DNA of 10,711 bases from positions 1-10,711 of the forward strand of contig JAEXFF010000063.1 of assembly GCA_023400335.1 (NCBI GenBank), in the 5' to 3' direction. Source of the DNA: Bacteroidota bacterium (GTDB lineage Bacteria; Bacteroidota; Bacteroidia; Bacteroidales; Marinifilaceae). This document shows positions 1 to 6,388 of this stretch, piece after piece. The position numbers and the translations under genes are program-made. The stretch's first letter is position 1, and each line of letters starts with the position of its first letter. A model generated the notes under the pieces. The model saw only the letters and a program-made list of their open reading frames with translations. It made no database searches and was not told the DNA's origin.

Positions 1-150
1 CAACAACTCTTTCAGCGTATGTTCTTCGAAAACCGGAGCTGATTTTAAATACAAACCGATCCCCATTACAAATACAAGTAGTAAGGAGATGACGGTCAGG
101 AAAAACATGAACCCGCTAGCTGTTTTATCTTTCAGAATCCGAATATTCAT
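1..150 (-). CDS. pstC: PstC-like phosphate ABC transporter permease, N-terminal 50 residues (truncated by the window edge)
   Basis: Only the first 50 codons are present; the gene continues beyond base 1. The peptide begins MNIRILKDKTASGFMFFLTV, has one strongly hydrophobic segment at about residues 14-35, then a short periplasmic-type stretch (LKSAPVFEEHTLKELL). This is the usual opening of PstC-type inner-membrane permeases: a first transmembrane helix followed by a loop with a conserved Pro. The start lies only 15 bases after the stop of the PstS-like gene on the same strand, so the two are very likely cotranscribed. An AGGA sits directly against the ATG, too close for a normal Shine-Dalgarno, which is not unusual in Bacteroidota. 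The identification rests mainly on the neighbour plus the N-terminal pattern; a permease for another oxyanion is the main alternative. Confidence 0.75.
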   Translation of the reverse strand, partial: MNIRILKDKTASGFMFFLTVISLLLVFVMGIGLYLKSAPVFEEHTLKELL

Positions 151-165
151 TCCTGGGGGAATTGT

Positions 166-1125
166 TTATTGCTTTAATAAAGATAAGCCTTTCTCCAATT
201 TTTCGGTTGAGAGCCCGATATAACCTGCAGGAACATTATATTTCTGTCCTTCTGTCAGTATGAATTTTAAAAAGGCTACGACTTCAGGTTTCGTGGGTAC
301 TCCGTTGGAAACCAGATAGAGGTCCCTGGCAGGCGGGGAGGGGTAACGGTCTCCGGCAATGGCCTGGATTAACTGATCTTTGGTGTCATAGAATAATTCT
401 TCCGGATCGATTTTACCGTTCCTGTTTACATCTATAGGTAAAACCAGTATTCCCGGATTGGGTTTACGGGTTTTTTCGTCATAGGCGTAAGAAATGTTAT
501 TTAATCCGATTCCTAAAATATCTTTCTGTACGGCCATCGCTACGCCCGGGTCACCGAATACGGCTGTTCCGTTCAGGTCTTCTTGTTTTTTATTCATCCA
601 TAAGGCCCAGGTTTCAGCTGCTCCGCAGGCATCGGAACGGGTGTAGACGTGTACAGGGGTTTCGCCCGGCGTACCGCTTAGTTGTTCCCAGGTTGTATAT
701 TCATTTGTGATCCATAATTTTTCAGCAGATTCCCGGGTAAGGCCCGTCTTTAAAAGAACCTCCAATGCCGGGTTCTTTTCGTTGATGGTCGGGATGACAG
801 CATCTTTTGCTACGGCAAAGCCGATAGCTCCCTTTTCCAGTTCCGGAGGGTATATTTCTCTGGAAACCATACCTAAATCAACTACTTTAGCCAGAGCGTC
901 GGTCATTCCTTTCCCTGCGCCTCCGGCGGAAATATCAATTCTGACATCGGGGTTTATTTTTTTGAATTCTTCCGCCCATTTGACGACTAAAGGATATAAG
1001 GCAAAGGCGCCTGAGAGCGTGATTTCTCCCTGTAAACCTCCCTTTTTACTTGTTTTGGAACCACATGAACTTATACTTAAACATAGGCCAATCAATATGC
1101 AAAACGATACAAAATAATTTCTCAT
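166..1125 (-). CDS. pstS: PstS-like phosphate ABC transporter substrate-binding lipoprotein
   Basis: Periplasmic, membrane-anchored binding protein of an oxyanion ABC importer, most likely phosphate. I chose the ATG at 1125 (319 residues) over the in-frame ATG at 1179 because it opens directly onto a lipoprotein signal: MRNYF, a hydrophobic core, then lipobox ISSC with the lipidated Cys at residue 21. The longer form would put 18 polar residues ahead of the signal. The mature protein opens with a PBP-type strand and loop (EITLSGAFALYPLV), followed by a glycine-rich loop (SAGGAGKGM) and a later RSDACGAAETW segment, the positions where PstS-family proteins hold the oxyanion. Residues 232-243 (DVNRNGKIDPEE, bases 397-432) match an EF-hand calcium loop, an unusual element here. 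The PstC-like gene follows after 15 bases. Family assignment is firm; phosphate as ligand is inferred from family and neighbour. Confidence 0.85.
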   Translation of the reverse strand: MRNYFVSFCILIGLCLSISSCGSKTSKKGGLQGEITLSGAFALYPLVVKWAEEFKKINPDVRIDISAGGAGKGMTDALAKVVDLGMVSREIYPPELEKGAIGFAVAKDAVIPTINEKNPALEVLLKTGLTRESAEKLWITNEYTTWEQLSGTPGETPVHVYTRSDACGAAETWALWMNKKQEDLNGTAVFGDPGVAMAVQKDILGIGLNNISYAYDEKTRKPNPGILVLPIDVNRNGKIDPEELFYDTKDQLIQAIAGDRYPSPPARDLYLVSNGVPTKPEVVAFLKFILTEGQKYNVPAGYIGLSTEKLEKGLSLLKQ

Positions 1126-1607
1126 AAATCTCAATTTTAAATCCTGCTGTTTAAATTTACCTGTTAGGGAGTTATTCAAACTTTCTTTTATTTTATCCTT
1201 TTTTGTTCTTCAGTAAAAATGTACTATCCCTTGGAATTTTACCTATTCCTACTTCCTGTTGGCTAAAACGATTCAATTTATATTCTCTTCTTCTTGCGGG
1301 AATGGTTTTTAATTTGTTCCCCTACGGCTGAATAAAAATATAATTTTCTGAAAAACAATCTGTTACAATTGTTCAAACTTCGCTTTATTCCATTTTACAA
1401 AAATGCATTTTAAAAAATGATTAACAAATACGTTTTTATACGTATTCAAAGTGCTGCGAAGAGCGTATAATATATAAATGGGAAGGCTTATAAAGGGGAG
1501 GTTTTGTTTAAATATTTGGAATATAAAAAGAAATAATCAAAGGGATTCTATTACTTTTGCAAACGAGTATAGGGTTATGCATGCAGATGTTTTAAATTTT
1601 TAATGGG
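1126..1607. other. AT-rich divergent intergenic region between pstS and the HAD gene
   Basis: This 482-base stretch has no supportable gene. It must hold the pstS promoter (reading left), but I find no clean TAnnTTTG box for it. For the rightward HAD gene there is a perfect -7 match at 1552-1559. Two palindromes stand out: a perfect 12-base AAAATGCATTTT at 1400-1411, and a 7-base inverted repeat AATACGT/ACGTATT at 1427-1433 and 1440-1446 with a 6-base spacer. A 41-codon open frame (1478-1603) ends just before the HAD start, but has no ribosome site and spans the promoter, so I do not call it a gene. Confidence 0.6.
1552..1559 (+). promoter_or_regulatory. Bacteroidota-type -7 box (TACTTTTG) for the HAD gene
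   Basis: TACTTTTG matches the Bacteroidota sigma-ABfr -7 consensus TAnnTTTG exactly and lies 48 bases upstream of the HAD start codon, giving a predicted leader of about 40 bases. No TTTG is visible at the expected -33 spacing, so the call rests on the -7 box and its position. Confidence 0.45.
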
Positions 1608-2210
1608 ATGAAAAATATAATTTTTGATTTGGGAGGAGTTGTTTTAGACTGGAGTCCGAAGAAGATAGAAAAGGAATTTCAAGGAGATTTAAATTTACCG
1701 CAGAAACTTTTTCAAAACCATTTTTTTCAGGATTATTGGATAGAATTTGATCGGGGTATGGTGACTGAAGAACAAATTATTCTTCAAATGTCTGCTTTTT
1801 CCGGTTATTCTGAAACACAGTGCCGGGAGCTCGTGGAATTTATAAAGCATTCTTTAACAGATATTCCGGAAACGGTAGCTTTGATTGAACATCTGGCCAA
1901 TTTGCAATATAAATTGTATTGTTTATCCAATATGTCGGTGGAATTTTACGATTATTTAAAAAGGAGAAAGGTATTTCAGTACTTTGACGGACAGATTATT
2001 TCAGGTTTAGTAAAACAAGTAAAACCGGATGAAGCTATATATCATACTTTACTGGATACTTACGGTCTCCGGGCAGAGGAGTCTCTTTTTATAGATGATC
2101 TGAAAGCAAACATAGAAACCGCATCCGCTTTAGGATTTCATACTGTTTTATTTCAAGACAGGGCAGAAGGCTATCAAAAAATTCATTCTCTATTGAAATT
2201 GAAACCTTGA
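1608..2210 (+). CDS. HAD superfamily (subfamily IA, YihX-like) hydrolase/phosphatase
   Basis: Cytosolic 200-residue HAD phosphatase, a normal length for subfamily IA enzymes with a small helical cap. Motif I is FDLGGVVLD with nucleophile Asp7; motif II is CLSNMS with Ser107; motif III is the Lys139-Pro140 of QVKPDEAIY; motif IV is FIDD with Asp163-Asp164, the Mg2+ ligands. The helical cap lies at roughly residues 17-85. Motif I reads DLG rather than the classical DxD, so the general acid/base Asp is replaced by Gly, as in E. coli YihX (DLGNV), a sugar-phosphate phosphatase that is nevertheless active. The substrate cannot be read from sequence; a hexose phosphate is only a guess by analogy. 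The gene appears monocistronic, with its own -7 box upstream and a convergent neighbour downstream. The first ATG preceding this one (1603) is out of frame and closes at once. Confidence 0.9.
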   Translation: MKNIIFDLGGVVLDWSPKKIEKEFQGDLNLPQKLFQNHFFQDYWIEFDRGMVTEEQIILQMSAFSGYSETQCRELVEFIKHSLTDIPETVALIEHLANLQYKLYCLSNMSVEFYDYLKRRKVFQYFDGQIISGLVKQVKPDEAIYHTLLDTYGLRAEESLFIDDLKANIETASALGFHTVLFQDRAEGYQKIHSLLKLKP

Positions 2211-2233
2211 GAATATATAATTTCAATATATTC
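2191..2233 (+). repeat. Two overlapping, mutually exclusive inverted repeats at the HAD stop codon
   Basis: A perfect 10-base inverted repeat, TATTGAAATT (2191-2200) with AATTTCAATA (2219-2228), spans the stop codon. A perfect 8-base one, GAATATAT (2211-2218) with ATATATTC (2226-2233), begins right after it. They share bases 2219-2228 in part, so both stems cannot form together. They are AT-only or nearly so and lack a following T-run, so I do not call a classical terminator. Confidence 0.5.
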
Positions 2234-2373
2234 CCGGCATAGATCTGCCGGCGGAAGAAATGTCTGTTGTTTTGATTATATGGAATAAGTCATAACAAAC
2301 CGGCAGAATTTTGCAGTATTTTTTCCGGGGACCCGTTCGTTCTGTTGGACTATTATAGTTCACTATGCTTTTG

Positions 2374-2416
2374 AGGGAGATTTATGGGATTTGGATTCAG
2401 GTGTGACGGTCTCCCT
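2374..2416. repeat. Inverted repeat between the convergent HAD and MATE genes
   Basis: AGGGAGA at 2374-2380 is complementary to TCTCCCT at 2410-2416, giving a 7-bp stem with a 29-base loop just past the MATE stop codon. There is no T-run on either strand, so a role as a transcription terminator is possible but weakly supported. Confidence 0.3.
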
Positions 2417-2424
2417 TAACTTCA

Positions 2425-3771
2425 TTATCTTTTATTTGCTTTCCGGGTCATATAATAAAAACGGGCGCAGAGCATCAGTCCGGTCAGCGTCAGACCCACC
2501 GGATAGCCTAACCATACGCCGGTAATGCCCCATTGGAGAACAAATCCGCATATATAACAGACGGGCAATGCAATGAGGAAATAGCCGATGAAAGAAATGA
2601 TAGCCATAGAAACAACATCTCCCATACCTCTTAAAGCATTTGCGTATGTAATTTGTAAAGAATCACCGAATTGAAAAGCTAAAAGCAGAAACATAAGTAC
2701 GGATACCACTTGTAAAACTTCTGCTGAATCGGTGAAAAGATAGCCGATAGTATTACGGGAGAACAGGAATAAGCAGGAAGCGAGAAAGGCTAAACAAAGG
2801 ATAATATGATAACCTGCAGTTGTCGTTGCACGGACATTTCGGATGTCCCCTCTTCCGAAAAAGTTGCTTACCCGGACCGAAATAGCGGCTCCAACTCCAT
2901 AGTAAATCATAAAACCTAAAGTAGAAATAGCCACGACAACCTGGTGAGCTGCCAGTGCAATGCTGCCCAGCCAGCCGATCATGATGCCTGTAACACTGAA
3001 AAGACCATTTTCAAGTCCCATCTGAAGTCCGATCATCCATCCCATCCTGTTTAAAGAAATAATATCAGAACGGTTGTAGCGACTGCGTTTATAACCTACG
3101 AGATAAGGACGATAGGAGAGATGACGGTAAAAGAGAAAAGCAAAGGCGAAAAACATGAGTATTCGGGATAATAAAGTAGAGATGCCTGCACCGACAACTC
3201 CCATCGGATTTACTCCTAATTTCCCGTAGATAAGGATATAATTACCGGCAATATTTAAAATATTAGCAGATATCATAATATACATAGGAGTCCGGGTATC
3301 GGTGATCCCGTCGGAGAATTGCTTAAAGGAATTGAATAACATGACAAAAATCAGGGAAGCCAGGTGCAAAAGAAAATAAGGACGGATTAAGGGAAGAAGT
3401 TCTGCCGGCTGGCCCATTTTTTCAATGTTCAGGTAAAAAAACCACATCAGCAAAGTGAGTAAAACACCCATACAACCGTTTACCAGCAAACTGTTCCGTA
3501 ATAGCTGCCCGATTTTAAATTTGTCTTTCCGGCCGAAAAATTGTCCCACCAGGGGGGTCAGTCCGTAGGAAAATCCAAGCCCGAATAAAATCGGTATATT
3601 GAAAGCACTGTTTACAAAGGATGCAGCTGCCAGGTCGGATGTGGCGTAATGTCCTACCATAATATTATCAGCCAATCCTACAATGACAATACCCAGTTGA
3701 CCGATTACAATGGGAATGCCTAATCGGATAATGGCTGTATAATGTTCTTTAAAACGTTTAAAGTATTTCAT
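2425..3771 (-). CDS. MATE family multidrug/sodium antiporter
   Basis: Inner-membrane efflux transporter of the multidrug and toxic compound extrusion family, 448 residues, the usual length. The hydrophobic profile fits 12 transmembrane helices arranged as two related halves. The first half begins RLGIPIVIGQLGIVIVGLADNIMVGHY, with the conserved acidic residue at Asp35 in the first helix. Each half ends its early helices with a matching cytoplasmic loop (VGQFFGRKD near residue 80 and VSNFFGRGD in the second half), a clear sign of the internal duplication. Substrate and coupling ion cannot be deduced. No regulator gene adjoins it. The 5' region on its strand carries a 7-bp hairpin and a 7-codon upstream reading frame whose TGA overlaps the ATG used here. 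An AGGA lies 11 bases before the start. A lipid II or polysaccharide flippase is less likely given the two FGR loops. Confidence 0.92.
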   Translation of the reverse strand: MKYFKRFKEHYTAIIRLGIPIVIGQLGIVIVGLADNIMVGHYATSDLAAASFVNSAFNIPILFGLGFSYGLTPLVGQFFGRKDKFKIGQLLRNSLLVNGCMGVLLTLLMWFFYLNIEKMGQPAELLPLIRPYFLLHLASLIFVMLFNSFKQFSDGITDTRTPMYIMISANILNIAGNYILIYGKLGVNPMGVVGAGISTLLSRILMFFAFAFLFYRHLSYRPYLVGYKRSRYNRSDIISLNRMGWMIGLQMGLENGLFSVTGIMIGWLGSIALAAHQVVVAISTLGFMIYYGVGAAISVRVSNFFGRGDIRNVRATTTAGYHIILCLAFLASCLFLFSRNTIGYLFTDSAEVLQVVSVLMFLLLAFQFGDSLQITYANALRGMGDVVSMAIISFIGYFLIALPVCYICGFVLQWGITGVWLGYPVGLTLTGLMLCARFYYMTRKANKR

Positions 3772-3791
3772 ACAACAGATTCCTGTTTCAT
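3768..3791 (-). other. Possible 7-codon upstream ORF overlapping the MATE start codon
   Basis: On the minus strand an ATG at 3791 opens a 7-codon frame (MKQESVV) whose TGA overlaps the MATE ATG in the arrangement ATGA. That geometry permits translational coupling. No good ribosome site is visible before it, and a frame this short arises often by chance. Confidence 0.2.
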
Positions 3792-3796
3792 AAAAT

Positions 3797-3821
3797 AAGG
3801 CTGTTCAATCCTGTCAGCCTT
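3797..3821 (-). repeat. Hairpin in the MATE 5' leader region
   Basis: AAGGCTG (3797-3803) and CAGCCTT (3815-3821) form a perfect 7-bp stem with an 11-base loop, 26 bases upstream of the MATE start codon. On the plus strand it is followed by only four T's and then a purine-rich stretch. It could be a leader structure for MATE or a weak terminator. Confidence 0.35.
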
Positions 3822-3897
3822 TTAAGGATTTAATTATTTGGCTGTACAAATATCCGTTTATAAAATGATTTTACCAAATGATCAGGAAGGCTAAAAC

Positions 3898-3960
3898 GTC
3901 CGGACTCTCTTGCTCTCAACAGTTGAAAGTGCAGAGGAATCCGGTCCGGATTCCCTTGCA
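3898..3960. repeat. 31-base near-perfect palindrome plus direct half-site repeat (operator-like cluster)
   Basis: Bases 3930-3960 form a palindrome centred on T3945. The inner arms GGAATCCGG and CCGGATTCC are perfect over 9 bases, then come one mismatch and one G-T wobble, then TGCA pairs with TGCA. The right arm (GTCCGGATTCCCTTGC, 3944-3959) is repeated directly at 3898-3913 with 14 of 16 bases identical. A short TCAAC-A-GTTGA palindrome (3916-3926) lies between. The one-base centre and the repeated half-site suit a DNA-binding site more than an RNA hairpin. Confidence 0.55.
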
Positions 3961-4094
3961 AAAGAATTTATTGTCACGGACTTAAACAGCATAGTGTTGA
4001 TGTTGAAAATAAATGTCGTAATGTGATAAACTTTATAAACCTCACTTATATTCTGATTATATTTTATATCTTGCGTCTTTAAAATTTTACAGAG

Positions 4095-5426
4095 ATGATG
4101 AAAAAAGTTTTTATCAGTTTATTATTCTTGTTTTTAGGTTCCCTTATTGCTTGGGGCCAAAGTGGTATCTTGGAAAAATTACAACAAATCAAAGAAATCA
4201 GTGACATTAAAAAGATGGATATTGATTCTTTTGATGAATATTATGAATTTTGGTATGAACAACCTATAGACCATACCCGTCCGGAAGTTGGAAAATTTAA
4301 GCAAAAGGTTTTGTTGGGACATAAAAACAGAGCAAAAGCTCCTGTAATTGTTGAATTACAGGGATATAATATCTGGTCGCCGCAAGCAGGAGAGTTGGCC
4401 CAGCTATTGAATGGAAACCAATTGACGATAGAGCATCGTTTTTTTGATCACAGTGTGCCTGAAGGAGGAATTCCCTGGGAGTACCTGACAATAAAGCAGG
4501 CTGCTGCTGACCAGCATGAAGTTATTCAGGCCATTAAGGAGAATATTTATCCGGAAGTAAAATGGATTTCAACGGGTATAAGTAAAGGGGGACAGACGAC
4601 GATTTTTCATCGTTATTTTTATCCTGAGGATGTGGATGTCAGTGTACCTTATGTAGCCCCGTTAAATTTAAAATATGTAGATCCCCGGCTTGCTAAATTT
4701 TTGGATAAGGCAGGTACTTCAAAAGTTGGGGTTGGAAAATTTTTATTCGGGAATGATGAGCGGAATACTTGCCATTGGGATATAAAAGATTTTCAGGTTG
4801 TATGTTTTCAGAAAATCGACAGTTTGATACCTTTGGTAGAAGAGTATGCTCAGGAAAAGAACTATACATTTGAAATAGTGGGGGGGATCAGAAGGGCTGT
4901 ACAATTGATGATACTGGAGTATCCGTTTGCTTTCTGGCAATGGGGGCATAAATGTTCCGATATTCCTTTAGCAGAAGACGGAATAGAGGCCCTGTATAAT
5001 CAGCTGATGGAAGTTTCCGGACCTTCTTTTTTCGAAGATAAGCATATTATTGAACAGCAGCCCTTTTTCTATGCAGCATTGACAGAAATCGGAATGTATG
5101 ATTATAAAGTGAAACCTTTTAAGAAATATTTGCCGGATAAAGAAAATATTACCTTTGCTTTTACAATGCCCCGTGGAGTGGAACAAAAGCCTTTTAATGA
5201 ACAGCAGATGGAAGATATCAATCGTTGGCTTCAGACCGATGCCGAAAAAATGTTGTTTATTTACGGAGGTTTAGACCCTTGGGGAGCTACGGCTGTGGAT
5301 CTGAAAGAAAACAGTAAGTGCCGGAAATATGTTAAAGCAGATATGGATCATTCTTGTCGTATTAAACATTTTGAAGAAATTACCAGGCAGGATATTATGG
5401 AAACTTTGAGATCCTGGTTAAAATAA
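4095..5426 (+). CDS. Secreted S28/S37-type serine peptidase (prolyl tripeptidyl-aminopeptidase family)
   Basis: Exported alpha/beta-hydrolase peptidase of 443 residues. The N-terminus is a signal peptide: MMKKVF, a hydrophobic core, and a likely cut after Gly21 (AWG-QSG). The nucleophile motif is TGISKGG with Ser163, the variant characteristic of the PS-10/S37 group rather than the GGSYGG of classical S28 prolyl carboxypeptidases. The rest of the triad is probably Asp394 in GGLDPWGA and His419 in DMDHS. Family members release short N-terminal peptides from polypeptides, so a role in peptide scavenging outside the cytoplasm is inferred. The mature part has five cysteines (226, 237, 287, 409, 421). 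Either of the two adjacent Met codons could start; RBS evidence is poor. The gene stands alone, divergent from the MATE gene, with 284 bases before the next gene. Bacterial databases name such proteins S28 or S37; exact cleavage specificity cannot be told. Confidence 0.88.
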   Translation: MMKKVFISLLFLFLGSLIAWGQSGILEKLQQIKEISDIKKMDIDSFDEYYEFWYEQPIDHTRPEVGKFKQKVLLGHKNRAKAPVIVELQGYNIWSPQAGELAQLLNGNQLTIEHRFFDHSVPEGGIPWEYLTIKQAAADQHEVIQAIKENIYPEVKWISTGISKGGQTTIFHRYFYPEDVDVSVPYVAPLNLKYVDPRLAKFLDKAGTSKVGVGKFLFGNDERNTCHWDIKDFQVVCFQKIDSLIPLVEEYAQEKNYTFEIVGGIRRAVQLMILEYPFAFWQWGHKCSDIPLAEDGIEALYNQLMEVSGPSFFEDKHIIEQQPFFYAALTEIGMYDYKVKPFKKYLPDKENITFAFTMPRGVEQKPFNEQQMEDINRWLQTDAEKMLFIYGGLDPWGATAVDLKENSKCRKYVKADMDHSCRIKHFEEITRQDIMETLRSWLK

Positions 5427-5710
5427 TGTATTCATACTTTATCAGTTGTCCGAAAAGTTTTTTTAATAAAGGATATTAGGCTGAAAAGAGTAATTACGTG
5501 TTCTGTATAGATAAACCTTTATTAATCCGTGACAAATGGGGGTATTTGCTCTAAAAAACGCTTCTTTATAATCCAGGAAAGAAATCTTTTAGTCTTTTCT
5601 ATACAAAGAGGATATAAGGAGATTAAATACTCCGCTTTTCTGTAAGTATAGGTATTTTCTATAACTTCATTTTAATCAAATTACGTATAAAAAGGAAGAG
5701 TAAAAGAGAA
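5427..5710 (+). other. Leader/intergenic region before the aldolase-mtnA pair
   Basis: No gene is visible in these 284 bases. The main structure is a perfect 10-base inverted repeat, TTAATAAAGG (5463-5472) with CCTTTATTAA (5516-5525), separated by 43 bases. A purine-rich AGGAAGAG about 10-17 bases before the aldolase ATG is a plausible ribosome site. I found no TAnnTTTG promoter box and no clear intrinsic terminator for the upstream peptidase gene; a T-run at 5458-5464 lacks a GC-rich stem. Confidence 0.5.
5463..5525 (+). repeat. 10-base perfect inverted repeat upstream of the aldolase-mtnA operon
   Basis: TTAATAAAGG and CCTTTATTAA are exact reverse complements with a 43-base interior. As RNA this would be an AU-rich closing stem of a larger domain; as DNA it could be a looped operator. 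Function is unknown. Confidence 0.4.
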
Positions 5711-6388
5711 ATGGAAAAATTTGTTCATGTCGATATATTCTATACAGAGGAAACGGAACGGCTGAAACGATTAGTGTGTGATTTGGGAAGAAGGATGTGG
5801 AAGAGGGGATATGTAGATGGAAATGGAGGAAATATCAGTGTTCGTTTAAGTGATGAATATATTCTTTGTACGCCGACCTATATGTCAAAGGGAAGTATGC
5901 AGCCTCAGGATCTGTGTATGGTTGATCCGTCAGGAAAACAAATTGCGGGTAAGCGTCGGATTACCAGTGAGATAAAAACGCATCTGGCTGTAATGCGCAA
6001 GAATAGCAAGGCAAAAGCTTGCGTACATGCTCATCCGCCTTATTCTACTTCCTATGCCCTTTGTGGGCAATTACCGCCCTTAGGAACTATGGCAGAAGCT
6101 GAGATTTTCTTGGGGGATATCGGTATGGTTCCTTTTGCTCTTCCCGGTTCTCCTTTGATTGTGGAGTATATTGAAGAATTATCTGCCGGGCGGAATGCAC
6201 TTTTAATGCAAGGACATGGGGCTATTACCTGGGGAACTAATGTAGAGGAAGCTTACTGGAAGATGGAGAATTTGGAAACGTATTGTCAGATTATGCATTT
6301 GGTTGCCTGCCGGAAGGATACGGCTATTTCTTTTACACCGGAGCAGCGGCTTGAACTGTCGGCTCTTCGGAAAAAATTTGAATCATGA
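5711..6388 (+). CDS. Class II aldolase (FucA/Ald2-like), probable 5-(methylthio)ribulose-1-phosphate / 5-deoxyribulose-1-phosphate aldolase
   Basis: Cytosolic zinc enzyme of the class II aldolase/adducin superfamily, 225 residues. The phosphate-binding GNGGNISVR segment is at residues 37-45. TSE gives Glu87, in the position of the FucA catalytic acid and exactly 19 residues before the first Zn ligand, as in FucA. HAHPPYS supplies His106 and His108, and QGHGA supplies His169. The stop codon overlaps the mtnA start by 4 bases, so the two are translationally coupled. MtnA makes a 1-phospho-ketose, which an aldolase of this type would split into dihydroxyacetone phosphate plus 2-methylthioacetaldehyde (or acetaldehyde from the deoxy sugar), as in the Rhodospirillum rubrum and E. 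coli DHAP shunt. The main alternative is MtnB, the dehydratase of the same superfamily that also follows MtnA. I prefer the aldolase because no mtnC or mtnD neighbour is present, but sequence reading alone does not settle it. Confidence 0.8.
   Translation: MEKFVHVDIFYTEETERLKRLVCDLGRRMWKRGYVDGNGGNISVRLSDEYILCTPTYMSKGSMQPQDLCMVDPSGKQIAGKRRITSEIKTHLAVMRKNSKAKACVHAHPPYSTSYALCGQLPPLGTMAEAEIFLGDIGMVPFALPGSPLIVEYIEELSAGRNALLMQGHGAITWGTNVEEAYWKMENLETYCQIMHLVACRKDTAISFTPEQRLELSALRKKFES

Larger units (their letters stand above)
3772..4094. other. Divergent intergenic region between the MATE gene and the S28/S37 peptidase
   Basis: No gene is supported in these 323 bases. The MATE-proximal part holds a small hairpin (3797-3821). 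The centre holds a 31-base near-perfect palindrome (3930-3960) with a related direct repeat 46 bases to its left. The peptidase-proximal part (about 3990-4094) is very AT-rich; it contains TATATCTTGC near 4065, which only approximates a -7 box, so no promoter is called. Confidence 0.6.

Noticed and set aside
707..1117. 136-codon plus-strand frame inside pstS, and similar long frames opposite or within mtnA, kdtA and the peptidase gene
   Set aside because: They overlap genes with clear family motifs in another frame, and their translations lack domain signatures.
1478..1603. 41-codon open reading frame ending four bases before the HAD start
   Set aside because: No ribosome site, it spans the probable HAD promoter, and its composition (basic, no recognisable fold) looks random; the close spacing is likely chance.
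5530..5570. GCTCTAAAAAACGC near 5548 as a second SAM-II tail before the aldolase-mtnA operon
   Set aside because: The GCTAAAA core is interrupted, and the required upstream GGAUUU and UUGCAA loop bases and P1 partner are absent.
5711..6388. Naming the aldolase mtnB or fucA outright
   Set aside because: Both belong to the same superfamily and share the zinc-ligand histidines; context favours the DHAP-shunt aldolase, but a firm gene symbol needs a phylogeny.
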